From Massilia sp. Se16.2.3 (lineage in GTDB: Bacteria > Pseudomonadota > Gammaproteobacteria > Burkholderiales > Burkholderiaceae_D): a stretch of DNA of 64,000 nucleotides. The notes below the pieces were generated by a model. The model saw nothing but the letters and a program-made list of their open reading frames with translations. It ran no database searches and had not been told where the DNA came from. The stretch's first letter is position 1; the number at the start of each line of letters is the position of its first letter. Shown here piece after piece: positions 28,791 to 39,270 of this stretch. The stretch spans positions 4,588,001 to 4,652,000 of the forward strand of contig NZ_CP050451.1 of NCBI RefSeq assembly GCF_014171595.1, read 5' to 3'. The position numbers and the translations under genes are program-made.

Positions 28791-31241
28791 ATGACGAAAC
28801 AGAAGCATCAGCGCACGCTGTTGGCAACCGCCATCATCGCCGCATTCGCGTCGGCACCGGTGGCCGCGCAGCAGACGCAGGACACCCAGAACGCAGAGCA
28901 GCCGGCCCAGGTGGTCGTGCTCGGTTCCCGCACTCAGCCCAAGAGCGCGCTCGACACGACGGTACCGGTCGGCCTGGTCAACCTGAAGGACATGCAGTCC
29001 ACCGGGATGCAGGAGCTGGGCAAGGTGCTGCAAGACCTCGACCCCTCGTTCAACTTCAGCAGCACCTTCATCAGCGACGGCACCGACATCATCCGTCCGG
29101 CCACGCTGCGCGGCCTCGGTCCGGACCAGCTGCTGGTGCTCGTCAACGGCAAGCGCCGCCACCAGCAGGCGCTCGTCAACGTGCAGCAGACCATCGGCCG
29201 CGGCTCGGCCGGTACCGACATCAACGCCATTCCCCTGTCGGCGATCCAGAGCATCGAGGTGCTGCGCGACGGCGCCGCTGCCCAGTACGGCTCCGACGCG
29301 ATTGCCGGTGTCATCAACATCATCCTGAAGAAAGGCGCGAACCTCGGCCAGGTCAGCGCCAACGTCGGCACGACCAGCGAAGGCGACGGCGACACCTATT
29401 CGACCAGCGTGCACAAGGGCTTCGCGCTCGGCAGCGATGGTTCGCTCAACCTGACGGCCGAATGGCGCAAGCGCAACGAGACCAACCGCGCCGGCCCGGA
29501 CAGCGCGCGCGTGGATCCGCCGCGCGTCACCCAGCGTATCGGCGACAGCAACGCAACCGACAAATACCTGTGGGCGAATGCCGCGCTGCCGCTGTCGGAC
29601 AAGGGCGAGTTCTACGTCTTCGGCGGTGCCTCCAAGCGCAAGGGCGATGCCGCCGGCTTCTTCCGTTCGGCCGGCGACGCGCGCAACGTGCCCGAGGTGT
29701 ACCCGAACGGCTACCTGCCGAACATTGTCACCACCGTCAAGGACGCCTCGCTGGCCGTCGGCTACCGCCACGAACTGGGCAAGGACTGGAGCGCCGACCT
29801 GAGCGTGAACCACGGCCGCAGCCAGCTGGGCTTCCACGAGCGCAATTCGATCAACGTCAGCTACTGGTACGAGAACAACGTCCATGAGTCGCCGCGCGAA
29901 GCCGACACGGGCACCCTGAAATTCAACCAGACCACCGTCAACCTCGACTTCAAGGGTCCGGTCGACCTGTGGGGCGGCCCGCTGTTCGTGGCCACCGGCT
30001 TCGAGTGGCGCCGCGACGCCTACCAGATCGTGGCGGGTGACCCGGTCTCCTACCAGTATGGCCGTACCAATAATCCGGCCATCGTGATCCGCGACGCCAC
30101 CGGTGGCATCGCCGCCTCCGGTATCCAGGGCTTCCCGGGCTACACGCCATCGACCGAAGTCGACGATGGCCGTCATAACATCGCCCTCTACCTCGACCTG
30201 GAACGCAAGTTCGGCGACAAGTTCACGGTCGGCGCCGCCGCGCGCCACGAGCGCTATTCCGACTTCGGCGCCACCACTACCTTCAAGCTGAGCTCCCGCT
30301 TCGACCCGTCGCCGATGGTCGGTATCCGCGGCAGCCTGTCGACGGGCTTCCGCGCACCAGGCGTGCAGCAGAAGTTCTACAGCTCGGTGTCGACCAACCT
30401 GAACGGCGCCGGCGTGCTGACCGAAACCCTGACCGCGCGCGAGAACAGCGCCGTGACCCAGGCCTTCGGCATCGCCCCGCTGAAGGAAGAAACCTCCGCC
30501 AACGCCAGCATCGGCCTGGTGCTGCGCCCGACGAAGAACCTCAACGTCACGGCCGACCTGTACCGCACCGACATCGACGACCGCATCGTCTTCTCGAGCA
30601 ATATCGCACCGGAAGCCCAGTCCGCCTGCTTGACCCCGGCCGGTTGCCCGATCCGCGGCATTCTCGATCCGCTGCGCGTCGGCCAGGCCCAGTTCTTCAC
30701 CAACGCGATCGACACCGAGACCGACGGCTTCGACCTGGCGGTCCAGCACACCACGCGCGGCCAGGGCACGACCCTGGTGCTGTCCGGCCAGCTCGGCTTC
30801 AACCGCACGAAAGTGAAGGACCGCAAATCGCAGTCGCCGGTCTTGAGCGGCGAGCAGCTCTTCGACGACACCCAGGTGACGCTGATCGAACGCGGCCAGC
30901 CACGCCAGCACCACGTGCTGGCAGCCGACTACACGACCGGCCCATGGAACGTGACGGCACGCGCCAATTACTACGGCAAGGTGCAGGGCCAGGGCTTCAC
31001 CCCGGGCTTCGTCCAGACCTGGGAAGCGAAGTGGATCGTCGACCTGACCTCGCGCTATTCGTTCAGCAAGGCACTGAGCGTGTCGGCCGGCGTCAATAAT
31101 CTGTTCGACACCTACCCGACCCGCTGGGATACCGAGCGGGCAGCGCCCTTCCCGCAGCTGGGCTTCACCCACTGTTGGGAAACCTGCCCGTTCGGCGTGA
31201 ACGGCCGCTCGTTCTACGCGCGGGTGGATTACTCGTTCTAA
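28791..31241 (+). CDS. TonB-dependent outer-membrane receptor
   Basis: 816 residues from ATG 28791 with signal ATAIIAAFASAPVAAQ. Plug-domain signatures are ATLRGLGPDQLLVLVNGKRR, RGSAGTDINAIPLSAIQSIE and VLRDGAAAQYGSDAIAGVIN; the barrel ends FYARVDYSF. The 'VLVNGKRRH' type is common in Xanthomonas and Massilia receptors for plant- or polymer-derived compounds as well as metal chelates. I see no Fur box in the 204 bp upstream, unlike the other two receptors, so the substrate may not be iron. The gene is complete. A long repeat block follows. Confidence 0.92.
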   Translation: MTKQKHQRTLLATAIIAAFASAPVAAQQTQDTQNAEQPAQVVVLGSRTQPKSALDTTVPVGLVNLKDMQSTGMQELGKVLQDLDPSFNFSSTFISDGTDIIRPATLRGLGPDQLLVLVNGKRRHQQALVNVQQTIGRGSAGTDINAIPLSAIQSIEVLRDGAAAQYGSDAIAGVINIILKKGANLGQVSANVGTTSEGDGDTYSTSVHKGFALGSDGSLNLTAEWRKRNETNRAGPDSARVDPPRVTQRIGDSNATDKYLWANAALPLSDKGEFYVFGGASKRKGDAAGFFRSAGDARNVPEVYPNGYLPNIVTTVKDASLAVGYRHELGKDWSADLSVNHGRSQLGFHERNSINVSYWYENNVHESPREADTGTLKFNQTTVNLDFKGPVDLWGGPLFVATGFEWRRDAYQIVAGDPVSYQYGRTNNPAIVIRDATGGIAASGIQGFPGYTPSTEVDDGRHNIALYLDLERKFGDKFTVGAAARHERYSDFGATTTFKLSSRFDPSPMVGIRGSLSTGFRAPGVQQKFYSSVSTNLNGAGVLTETLTARENSAVTQAFGIAPLKEETSANASIGLVLRPTKNLNVTADLYRTDIDDRIVFSSNIAPEAQSACLTPAGCPIRGILDPLRVGQAQFFTNAIDTETDGFDLAVQHTTRGQGTTLVLSGQLGFNRTKVKDRKSQSPVLSGEQLFDDTQVTLIERGQPRQHHVLAADYTTGPWNVTARANYYGKVQGQGFTPGFVQTWEAKWIVDLTSRYSFSKALSVSAGVNNLFDTYPTRWDTERAAPFPQLGFTHCWETCPFGVNGRSFYARVDYSF

Positions 31242-31261
31242 GTAACGGGGGTGGAGATCCG

Positions 31262-31849
31262 CCTGGTAGGTAGGCGGGTTTCCCGCCTACGCGTTCAAGC
31301 GGAAGATGAGAAGACGCGACATTTCATACGGCGCTTGAACTAAGCGCCTAGGGTGGAGGTCCGCCAGGTAGGGTAGGCGGGTTTCCCGCCTACGCGTTCA
31401 AGCGGAAGATGAAAAGACCCGACATTTCATACGACGCTTGAACGCATAGGCGGCGCGCACGGCACGTCTGCTCCCCTGTATGGGTGTAGCCGCCTACCCT
31501 ACGGGAACTACGCGTTCAAGCGCCCGATGAAAAGCCGCGTTTTCTCATGCATGATTTGAACGCGCAGGCGGGAGACCCGCCTACCCTACACCTCCGCCCA
31601 CATCGCGTAGGGTAGGCGGCTATGCCGCCTACGCGTTCAAGCGCCCGATGAAAAGCCGCGTTTTCTCATGCATGATTTGAACGCGCAGGCGGGAGACCCG
31701 CCTACCCTACACCTCCGCCCACATCGCGTAGGGTAGGCGGCTATGCCGCCTACGCGTTCAAGCGCCCGATGAAAAGCCGCGTTTTCTCATGCATGAATGG
31801 AACGCGCAGGCGGGAGACCCGCCTACCCTACACCTCCGCCCACATCCTC
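31262..31849. repeat. Block of GTAGG...CGCG palindromes with a 121-bp tandem repeat
   Basis: Two 75-77-bp units (31266-31340 and 31367-31443) read GTAGGCGGG-TTT-CCCGCCTACGCG followed by GCGTTCAAGCG...CGCTTGAAC. From about 31511 three near-identical copies follow at exactly 121-bp spacing (TAG marks at 31586, 31707 and 31828). Each copy ends with CTACACCTCCGCCCACATC, the last codons of the dioxygenase gene at 31828. The gap 31242-31827 has no other gene. Confidence 0.9.
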
Positions 31850-32510
31850 AGCAGGTTATGGTAGTGCCCGGTCAAGCCGACCGTCGCCTCGGATTCGCCG
31901 TGCGCGGCGCGCAGGGCCTGGATGTGGGTATCGAGCTCGTACAGCATCGCCCGCTTGCCATCGTCGCGCACCATGCTCTGGGTCCACAGGAAGGAGGCGA
32001 CACGCTCGCCGCGCGTCACCGGCAGCACCTGGTGCACGCTGCCGGCCGGGTAGACGATGGCGTCGCCCGCAGGCAATTTCACTTCGTGGGTACCGTAGGC
32101 ATCCACCACGACCAGCTCGCCTCCTTCGTATTCGTCCGGCTCGCTCAGGAACACGGTCGTCGAGACGTCGGCGCGTAGCGGCGGCAGGCCGGCGCGCTGG
32201 GCGCGGATGGCGCCGTCCACGTGCAGCCCGTAATGCTCGCCACCGCCATAGCTGTTGAAGTACGGCGCCGGGATGCGCAGCGGCAGCACGCTGGAAAAAA
32301 GAACAGCGGGTGGGCCATCAGCGCGGCGCTGACGATCTGTCCCAGCTCGAGCGCCAGCGGCGACCCCTCGGCCAGCTGGCGGTTGCGCTTGACCTGGGCA
32401 CCCTGCGGCCCGACGCTGGCGCGGCCGTCGACCCAGTCCGTCTCGGCAAGGCGCCGCCGCGCTGCGGCCACTTGTTCCGGATTCAGGACGCCAGGGATGT
32501 GCAGCATCAT
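31828..32510 (-). CDS. Fe(II)/2-oxoglutarate PKHD-type dioxygenase (PiuC/YbiX-like), one frameshift
   Basis: About 227 residues once a homopolymer slip is corrected. The N-terminus [20 protein letters not shown] and [20 protein letters not shown] are PiuC-like. After the A6 run at 32295-32300 the frame changes to [20 protein letters not shown]. The iron ligands are visible: HVDGAIR (His-x-Asp) and [15 protein letters not shown] (His and the 2OG Arg). It follows a Fiu-like receptor by 74 bp, the same pairing as fiu-ybiX in E. coli. GGAGG precedes the ATG. The last 19 bp are copied into the tandem repeat downstream. Confidence 0.88.
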
Positions 32511-32584
32511 GGTGTGTTTCCCTCCAAACGTGACACGACCCTCCCCGCTTCAAGCAGGGAGGGCCGCTGTAACTTTGATTGCGC

Positions 32585-34915
32585 TTAGAACTTCAGGTTT
32601 GCCGTCAGGCTCGCCGAACGGCCCGGGCCCACGCCCGCATAGTGCGGCGAGGACACGCGGTCGAAATACAGCTTGTCGGTCAGGTTCTGGACGTTCAGCT
32701 GGAAGGACACGCTCTTGTTCAGGTTATAGCTGGCCATGGCGTCGAAGCGGGTGTAGCCGGGCGCATGCTTCGTGTTGTTGACGTTGGCGTAGACCTTGTC
32801 CACATAGTTCATGCCGATGCCGAAGCTGAAGTCCTTGTTCACGGCATACGAGCTCCACAGCGAGGCGCTGTGCTTCGGTGTGCTCGGGAACACGTTGCCG
32901 CTGTAGGGCGAGGCCACGTATACCGGCGCGGCCGTGGTGCCGACGTTCAGGTAGCCGTTGTCGACCAGGACCGCGTCCAGCCAGGTGTAGCCGCCAAAGA
33001 CTTGCCAGGCATTGGTCAGCTTGCCGGAGAAGCCCAGTTCCACGCCCTTCAGTTCCTTCTTGCCGACATTCTGGGTGGTGCCGTCGGGTGCGGTGACGCG
33101 GGCGTTGTTCATCTTGCTCTGGAACAGGGCAGCGTTGAGCGACAGGCGTCCACGCAGCACTTCCCACTTCGTGCCCAGCTCCCAGTTCTTGCTCTCCTGC
33201 GGCTGCAGGTTCTGCACGGCGACGCTGAGCGCGTCCAGGCCGTCGCCGCCATCGTTGCCCGGCGGCGTGGCCGAAGTTGCATACGACACGTAGATGCTGC
33301 CGTTGCTGGAAGGCTTGAACACCAGGCCGGCCTGGTAGGTGTCGAAGCTGGTATCGACCCGGGCGTGCGTGGCGGCTGCCGTGGCGGTGGCGTTGACGTC
33401 GAGCGCCGTCTTGAAATCGTCCCAGCGCGCGCCCAGGTTCAGCAGCCACTGCGGATTGAATTCAATGGTGTCGAAGCCGTACACGGCGCGGGTATCGGTC
33501 TTTACCTTGGTGAGTGCCGGCGATACGCTGCGGGTGTAGACCCACGGATCGTAAGGGTTCGGGTTGTGCAGCGGGGCGCAGTTGTAGAGCGTGTTCGCAC
33601 CCGAGGTCGGGCAGGTGAAGGTGCCGGTCAGCGGGTTGTTGGTGCCCGGCGTAAACAGGTAGGAGCTGCGCTCGACTTCTTCGCGGCTGAACTCGACGCC
33701 GATGTTGTAGCTGTGCTTGATGCCGGCGGTAGTCAGCTTGCCGGACAGGGCCGTCGTATTGGCTGCCGTTTCCGTCTCGGTGACGCGGGTGTTGGCGCGG
33801 CGCCAGACCGTGCCGTACAGGACCGTGTTGCCTTTCGAATCGTCCGGTTGGGTCCAGACGAAATCGTTTTTCGTCTTGCCGTAGCGGGTGACGTTGCGCA
33901 AGACCAGGTTCGGGCTGAACTCATGACGCAGGTCGACCGTGCCGATGTCGCTGCGGGTGTCGCGGAAGTCGCGGTTCGCCAGGCCGTAGAAGGTCTCGCG
34001 GTCGACGTTCAGGGGCGTGCCGTTGCCGTTCAAGGGAAGGTTCGGGCCGCTGGCGAAAGGGTTGTTGAACGGGATGCCGGTGTCCGGGATCTCGCTCGAT
34101 TCCATGTGGTAGTAGCTGAGGGTCGCTTTCGTCGGTCCGTTCAGGCCGAAGCTGACGGTGGGCGCGATGCCCCAGCGTTCGCCGCCGACGACGTCGCGTC
34201 CCGCCACGTCGTTCTCGTGCGTCATCAGGTTCAGGCGGAAGGCGGCGTTGTCGCCCAGCGAGCGGTTGATGTCGGTGGTGATGCGGCGGTACTGGTCGGT
34301 GCCCAGGCCGACGGTCGCGTTGCTGAAGTTTTCCAGCTTGGCCGACTTGCTCACCAGGTTGATGCCGCCGCCGGCCGAGGAACGGCCGCCGTAGGCCGAG
34401 TTCGGCCCCTTCACCACTTCCACCTGCTCGAGGTTGAAGATCTCGCGCGACTGCGAGCCGGCGTCGCGGATGCCGTCGACATAGGTGTCGGTCTGGGCGT
34501 TGTAGCCGCGGATGAAGACGTTGTCGCCGACCGGATTGCCGCCTTCGCCCGCGCCGATGGTGATGCCCGGCACCGTGCGCAGGGCGTCGGTAAGCGTCAC
34601 CGCGGCCGTTTGCGAAATCACTTCCTGGCCGATGACGGTGACCGACTTGGGCGTATCGAGCAGCGGCGCCGTGAATTTATCCGAACTCGACATGACCGGC
34701 GCCTGGACGTCGCGGCGGTTCGCACCCGACACTTCGACGACGGGGATCGTCGGATCAATGTCCTTGGCGCCGTCGGCATGCGCCAGCGGCGCGGCCAGCG
34801 AGGCCAGCACCGCGAGCGCCGAACCGCCCAGGCAAGGCGCCGCGAGGCGGACGTGCTTGCGGCTGCGGATGAAGGAGTTGGCGCGCGGGACTGCTGGGCT
34901 TGCTGTCTTGGTCAT
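32585..34915 (-). CDS. TonB-dependent siderophore receptor (Fiu/BfrD-like)
   Basis: 776 residues. A long signal region (about 1-48, ending APLAHADG) is followed by a plug with [40 protein letters not shown] and [20 protein letters not shown]; the barrel ends [11 protein letters not shown]. It is related to, but clearly diverged from, the Fiu-like receptor at 4026. The Fur box at 34978 indicates iron repression. It likely forms an operon with the PiuC-like gene 74 bp downstream. A catecholate substrate is inferred. Confidence 0.93.
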   Translation of the reverse strand: MTKTASPAVPRANSFIRSRKHVRLAAPCLGGSALAVLASLAAPLAHADGAKDIDPTIPVVEVSGANRRDVQAPVMSSSDKFTAPLLDTPKSVTVIGQEVISQTAAVTLTDALRTVPGITIGAGEGGNPVGDNVFIRGYNAQTDTYVDGIRDAGSQSREIFNLEQVEVVKGPNSAYGGRSSAGGGINLVSKSAKLENFSNATVGLGTDQYRRITTDINRSLGDNAAFRLNLMTHENDVAGRDVVGGERWGIAPTVSFGLNGPTKATLSYYHMESSEIPDTGIPFNNPFASGPNLPLNGNGTPLNVDRETFYGLANRDFRDTRSDIGTVDLRHEFSPNLVLRNVTRYGKTKNDFVWTQPDDSKGNTVLYGTVWRRANTRVTETETAANTTALSGKLTTAGIKHSYNIGVEFSREEVERSSYLFTPGTNNPLTGTFTCPTSGANTLYNCAPLHNPNPYDPWVYTRSVSPALTKVKTDTRAVYGFDTIEFNPQWLLNLGARWDDFKTALDVNATATAAATHARVDTSFDTYQAGLVFKPSSNGSIYVSYATSATPPGNDGGDGLDALSVAVQNLQPQESKNWELGTKWEVLRGRLSLNAALFQSKMNNARVTAPDGTTQNVGKKELKGVELGFSGKLTNAWQVFGGYTWLDAVLVDNGYLNVGTTAAPVYVASPYSGNVFPSTPKHSASLWSSYAVNKDFSFGIGMNYVDKVYANVNNTKHAPGYTRFDAMASYNLNKSVSFQLNVQNLTDKLYFDRVSSPHYAGVGPGRSASLTANLKF

Positions 34916-34977
34916 GGTGTCGGTCGGAAGGGTTTGCCTGTCCGGTAGCGCTTGTACAAGCGCACGCCCGGAGAAGA

Positions 34978-34996
34978 AATGAGAACGATTCGCATT
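34978..34996 (-). promoter_or_regulatory. Fur box upstream of the second siderophore receptor
   Basis: AATGAGAACGATTCGCATT fits the Fur consensus and lies 63 bp before the receptor start. The rest of the 307-bp interval (34916-35222) contains the presumed promoters of the receptor and of the DUF2863 gene and no further gene. Confidence 0.75.
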
Positions 34997-35222
34997 ATGA
35001 TTTCTATTGGCGGATTTGGCAAGTATTGTTCAGCCGACGTGCCGGGCTACCACGCTTCTGCTGCCTGCGCGAACGCCCGGCGCCGCTCCTTGCGCCCTCC
35101 CCTTGCCCTTCCCGCGTGTTCATGGCATGTAGCCGAATCAACTACAATACCGGGGATATAGGTTTATCATTGACCCCTTGGACTTACGATCCTCACCTTT
35201 ACAAAGAGACTCTTTCAGCGCC

Positions 35223-36479
35223 ATGCGTCGTCCCTCCAAAGATTCATCCAACAAACTTTCCGCAGAAAGCCAGCGCCTTTCCAGCATTGCCCAGGCCATC
35301 GTGCAGTCTGCCAGCCGCGTTGAAGAACGGACCTGGGAGCGCCACCTGGACACGCAGCTGCAAAAACTGCTCAAGACCAATCACCAGGAAAGCATCGACG
35401 CCGCACTCAACGCCCTGTTCAAGGACGACCTGGCCGCCTACGACGTGCTGATGGACGGCGTCGAGGCCGTCAGCGAATCGTCGACCATGGTCGAGCAGCA
35501 GGACGGCGCCGACGTCGCCTGGCAAGCCCTGCTGGTGGCCGCGCCCATCCTCGCCTGGACCCGTTTCTCCATCGGCTCGGGCACGATCCCCGCGGACTTG
35601 CTCACCACCCTGTCGGCGCATTTCTCGGCTCACCTGCTGGCCGAAGGCGTGCAGATGTCGATGGCGCCGACGCTGTACGCGATCGACCAGCTGCCGCGCA
35701 GCCATGCCGAGACCTATGCGCTGACCCACAAGCTGGCCCAGGCTGCGCACAAGGGCGGCGGCGTCAAGCCGGCGGTGCGCACGCCGGAAACGGCGCCCTT
35801 CCTGGCCGATACCCGCTACCTGCTGGTCGCCGTCGTCGCGCCCGCGGGCGCACCGCTGTTCCGCTGGCAGGAGCCTCAGCACCATATGCACGTCGAAACC
35901 GAGCGCGCCAATGCACTGGCCGCCTGGCGCGAGCAGGCCACCAGCAACGTGGCACGCCTGCTGCCGGGCTGCGGCGTCGAACTGCTGCTGCCGGAAGCGT
36001 ATTACGTGGCCTGCCGCGAAGCGGACAAGGCCATCCGTCCGGTGTCGATCCGCGCCGCCGTGCACTACCTGACCAACACGCTCGACCTGGAAGCGTCGGA
36101 CCTGCGCGCCGTGATCGCCGGTTTCGGCGAAGAGCCGGCCGACGGCCAGATCGACGAGTACCGCGTCGGCTTCACGCTGCGCCAGAGTTCCGAGGTGGTG
36201 TATGGCATCGTCTGGCCCTTGTATGGCCAGGAAGACGAGGAAGGCACGCCGGCCGACGGGCTTGAAGCCGGCCTGCTGCCAGCACCCTTGAGCCCGATCG
36301 ACGAGATTGTCGCCCTGCTGAACGAGGCCGGTGTCACCCACATCAAACGCATCAACGAGCGCTACGTTGCCGAGTATTGCGACGACTGCGGCGCGCCCCT
36401 GTTCGCCGATCCGGTCGGCGACCTGGTGCATGCGGAAATGCCGGAAGACACCCCGGCCGGTACCGAGCACTTCCATTGA
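35223..36479 (+). CDS. DUF2863 family protein
   Basis: 418 residues from ATG 35223. This is a conserved cytoplasmic protein of Burkholderiales. The N-terminal region is polar and helical (RRPSKDSSNKLSAESQRLSS). The middle contains VAWQALLVAAPILAWTRFSI and LLVAVVAPAGAPLFRWQEP. The C-terminus has a paired-Cys YCDDCGAPLFADP motif that could bind metal. No enzymatic motif is recognised. It stands alone, divergent from the receptor. Confidence 0.85.
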   Translation: MRRPSKDSSNKLSAESQRLSSIAQAIVQSASRVEERTWERHLDTQLQKLLKTNHQESIDAALNALFKDDLAAYDVLMDGVEAVSESSTMVEQQDGADVAWQALLVAAPILAWTRFSIGSGTIPADLLTTLSAHFSAHLLAEGVQMSMAPTLYAIDQLPRSHAETYALTHKLAQAAHKGGGVKPAVRTPETAPFLADTRYLLVAVVAPAGAPLFRWQEPQHHMHVETERANALAAWREQATSNVARLLPGCGVELLLPEAYYVACREADKAIRPVSIRAAVHYLTNTLDLEASDLRAVIAGFGEEPADGQIDEYRVGFTLRQSSEVVYGIVWPLYGQEDEEGTPADGLEAGLLPAPLSPIDEIVALLNEAGVTHIKRINERYVAEYCDDCGAPLFADPVGDLVHAEMPEDTPAGTEHFH

Positions 36480-36522
36480 TCGGCGGGCGGTGCCTTGCCG
36501 GGCGCCGTGGAGTCCTGCGCGC

Positions 36523-36808
36523 GTGAGTACCAGCTTTCTCGGGTTCGCCCCCGGTCCTGCTACTTGCAATCGCAGTGCTTTACAGTCACTTTTCAGGCAA
36601 CGACAAGGCAGCCTTCCTCGTGTTGTTCGTGCTCGCACTCGATGCCGTTTGGGTGCTGATATTGCTGGCCAGGGCGCTGGGCGGGCGGGCGCCCGGTGCG
36701 CTGCGCCATCTGAGGCTCGCGATCCTCCCTGTCCTGTATGGCATGGTTGTTCTGACGCTGGCGCGCCTCGGCCTGGTGGACCAGGCCTTGTTCCTCGGTT
36801 TTCGGTGA
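36523..36808 (+). CDS. Small two- to three-helix membrane protein, one frameshift
   Basis: From GTG 36523 (GGAG 11 bp upstream) the frame reads VSTSFLGFAP. If one C is removed from the C5 run at 36548-36552 it continues as VLLLAIAVLYSHFSGNDKAA, FLVLFVLALDAVWVLILLAR and LAILPVLYGMVVLTLARLG, about 94 residues with three hydrophobic helices. As read, only the downstream 77 residues from GTG 36575 stay open. No family is recognised. It follows DUF2863 by 43 bp. Confidence 0.5.
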
Positions 36809-36962
36809 CCTGTCGCGTCGGGAGACACCATGTCTCGACCGGCTGGGCAACGCGGCCAGCATAGGGCCTGTCGCGGCCGGCCGGGCATTGTCCCGTCCAA
36901 GAAATTCCCACGAGCAATCATCGCAGTGCATAATCGGCAGGTTTTCAATACCGACCTTGCCC

Positions 36963-37631
36963 ATGATGAAGTCCTGTTTCCTTGCCGCGCTCACCGCCGC
37001 AGCCTTCTGCTGCAGCCCGCTCATGGCCGCCGAAGGCACGCCCTTCCAGATCGATCAGTCGCAGCAACGCCTGTCAAACGAGGCCATGGCTTCGCTGCAG
37101 GAACAGTTGAAGGTGATCGAATCCGTCGGGCTGCCGCCACAGGTGCTGGCGGCGATGAAACGCACGGTGGTCGTGGTCGATCCGGACCTGCGCGACGGGC
37201 AACTTGGCGCCTTTGCCGTCCGCCGCGGCGTCGGCGCCGTGCGCGTTCGTCCGATGGTGTTCGAAGCGGACCGGCCGGTCCTGCTGCATGAATTCCTGCA
37301 CGCCTACCACGTCAACGTCCTGGGCCGCGACCGGCCGGAGATCAGGCAGGCTTATACCCAGGTGATGGCGTCGAACGTCTTCCCGCCCCTTTTCCGCTCG
37401 GCGCACTTCCTCGAGAACGAGAAGGAATTCTTCGCCGTCACGGCCGTCATCTACCTGTTCGGCGATATCCGCCAGCCGCCTTTCCGCTGCGCGGCCCTGG
37501 CCAGGCTCGATGCGGCCTACCTGGCCTTCCTGGGCGCCCAGTTTGGACCCGGCGTGTGTGGCATGGGGCGTGCGCAGGTGCCTGGTAGCGCCGATGCCGG
37601 CGATCCGGGCGCAGGCGCGCTCAGCGAATAG
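36963..37631 (+). CDS. Secreted putative zinc metallopeptidase (HExxH)
   Basis: 222 residues. The signal is CFLAALTAAAFCCSPLMAAE. The motif LLHEFLHAYH (HEFLH) matches the HExxH zinc site, and a Glu in LENEKEFFAVTAVIYLFGD about 60 residues later could be the third ligand, as in gluzincins. Upstream, VVVVDPDLRDGQLGAF and a basic strand fit a small peptidase fold. The family is not named with confidence. The C-terminal 25 residues are low in complexity. It overlaps the convergent serine hydrolase stop by 11 bp. Confidence 0.7.
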   Translation: MMKSCFLAALTAAAFCCSPLMAAEGTPFQIDQSQQRLSNEAMASLQEQLKVIESVGLPPQVLAAMKRTVVVVDPDLRDGQLGAFAVRRGVGAVRVRPMVFEADRPVLLHEFLHAYHVNVLGRDRPEIRQAYTQVMASNVFPPLFRSAHFLENEKEFFAVTAVIYLFGDIRQPPFRCAALARLDAAYLAFLGAQFGPGVCGMGRAQVPGSADAGDPGAGALSE

Positions 37632-38797
37632 CCGCGATCACCCGCCTGGTGAACTCGGCGGCATTGCCGCCATGCCAGCGCCAGACCACCACCAGGTCGT
37701 GGTCGGGCGAGACGACGATCGTGTTGCTGCCGGCACCGAGTGCCGCGAAGGCGTTGGCCGGCAGGCCCGGCAAGGTCTTGCCCCCGGTGTTGAGCCACCA
37801 CAGGTAGCCATAGTCCGGACCATGCGCGCTCGGCGTCAAGGCTTCCTTCACATAGCTTGACGGCAGCACGGTACGGCCGTTCCATTGACCGCCGCGCAGC
37901 CACAGGTAGCCGAAACGCGCCATGTCCCAGGAATCGATCCACATGCCGCCACCCCAGCGCGTGCCGCCACTGACCGATGGCACCTGCTTGCCGTGCAGGT
38001 CCACATAGCTGTTGTGGTAAGGCACCCACTTCCAGCTGTTCGAGGCGCCGATCACGTCCATCACCTGTTCCTGGAACACTTCCGGCAAGGGCTTGTCGAA
38101 CACGCGCAGCAGCGACAGGGCGAAACGGTTGATGCGCACGTCGTTGTACTCGTAGTGGCTGCCCGGCGCCCCGAGCGTGCGCGGCTTGCGTTCGCCCGCA
38201 CCGAACGCCGCTTTGCCGACGAAATCGGCATCCTTGCCCCACATGCTGCCTTCCCACTCGCTTTCCTGTTGCAGGTGCTGCTTCCAGGTGACGGAGGCAT
38301 TGTGGGCGGACGCGTAGCCGCCGTCCTGCACGCGCGCGGCCACCGGTTCGTCGAGCTTGCCGATGCGTCCGTCGCGCTGGGCAACGCCCGCCAGCGTCGA
38401 GAGCATGCTCTTGGCCACCGAATAGGTCGGGTCGACGAAGCTGGTATCGCCGAACTCGGCCACCACATAGCCCCTTGTAGATCACCAGGCCATTCGTGCG
38501 GGCGCGCCGCGTCGGCATGGAACCGAGACGGGTGCCAAAGGTCGCTTCCTGGTCGGAAAAATCAAGCGCGCGTTCGGTTTCGTGCGCCTGCGCGTAGGCG
38601 ACGGCCGCGACCAGGGCGGCCGGATCCATGCCGAGCGCGGCGGGCTGCTTGCGTGCCCAGTCCCCGGCCGGCGGGAAGTAGCCCGGCCTGGCGACGGCAC
38701 GCTTGATGACGCCGGCGGGCGCGGCAGCGGCAGTACCCACAGCGAGGACCAGGGCAAGGCTGGAGACGAGCGCGGTGCGCCTTGAAACGAGGGTCAT
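37621..38797 (-). CDS. Serine hydrolase (beta-lactamase class C/PBP family), one frameshift
   Basis: About 391 residues. Signal peptide LVSSLALVLAVGTAAAAP, then GLVIYKG. The frame shifts at the C4 run 38472-38475 (+ strand) and resumes as VVAEFGDTSF. The nucleophile motif SVAKS (SxxK) follows, with HYEYND in place of the usual YxN and a C-terminal IVVSPDHDLVVVWRWHG. The family includes esterases, D-aminopeptidases and beta-lactamase-like enzymes; substrate unknown, periplasmic location likely. One removed base restores the full protein. The start overlaps the CYTH gene stop (ATGA). Confidence 0.85.
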
Positions 38798-39270
38798 GCG
38801 TGGTCCTTCCAGGTGGAATACGGCTGGCGTATCAGGTTCGAATTGAAGTAGCGGGCGTCGCTTGTCACTTCGCGGCCGACCCAGTCGGGCTGCTCGAAGG
38901 CCTCGTTCTCCGAAGCGAGTTCGATCTCGGCCACCACCAAGCCCGCGTTCACGCCAAGAAACTCGTCGACTTCCCAGGTATGGGCACCAACGCGGAGGCG
39001 GCGGCGGTATTTTTCGACCAGAGGCTGCTGGCACAGGCCATCGAGCAGTTCAGCCGCTTCCGGCACGGGAATCGGATATTCCCACTCGCCCCGCGTTGCG
39101 CCCCGGCTCTTGCCCTTGATCGTGAGGAAAGCCCGCTCGCCGTCGATGCGCACGCGCACCACGCGTTCGGGATCGGCGCTGAGGTAGCCCTGGCGCAGCA
39201 GCACGGGCTCGGCCAGGTCGCGCCAGGCTTCGCCCCGCACCAGGAACTTGCGTTCGATCTCGACGCCCAT
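38794..39270 (-). CDS. CYTH-domain triphosphate tunnel enzyme
   Basis: 158 residues. The signature EIERKFLV lies at residues 4-11. Alternating charged strands line the tunnel: RVVRVRIDGERAFLTIKGKS, WEYPIPVPEAAELL, EKYRRRLRV, WEVDEFLGVNAGLVVAEIEL. These are the Arg/Lys/Glu residues that bind triphosphate and metal in short bacterial TTM proteins. The likely activity is inorganic triphosphatase. The gene abuts the M14 carboxypeptidase (stop at 39271) and overlaps the serine hydrolase, so the three form one leftward transcript. Confidence 0.92.
   Translation of the reverse strand: MGVEIERKFLVRGEAWRDLAEPVLLRQGYLSADPERVVRVRIDGERAFLTIKGKSRGATRGEWEYPIPVPEAAELLDGLCQQPLVEKYRRRLRVGAHTWEVDEFLGVNAGLVVAEIELASENEAFEQPDWVGREVTSDARYFNSNLIRQPYSTWKDHA

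Noticed and set aside
28677..31172. An 831-codon open frame antisense to the TonB receptor
   Set aside because: Same GC effect; no start signal, no domain, and the sense gene is certain.
31511..31849. The 121-bp repeats as a CRISPR or a coding repeat
   Set aside because: The unit is fully repeated, palindromic and carries stop codons; its end derives from the neighbouring gene.
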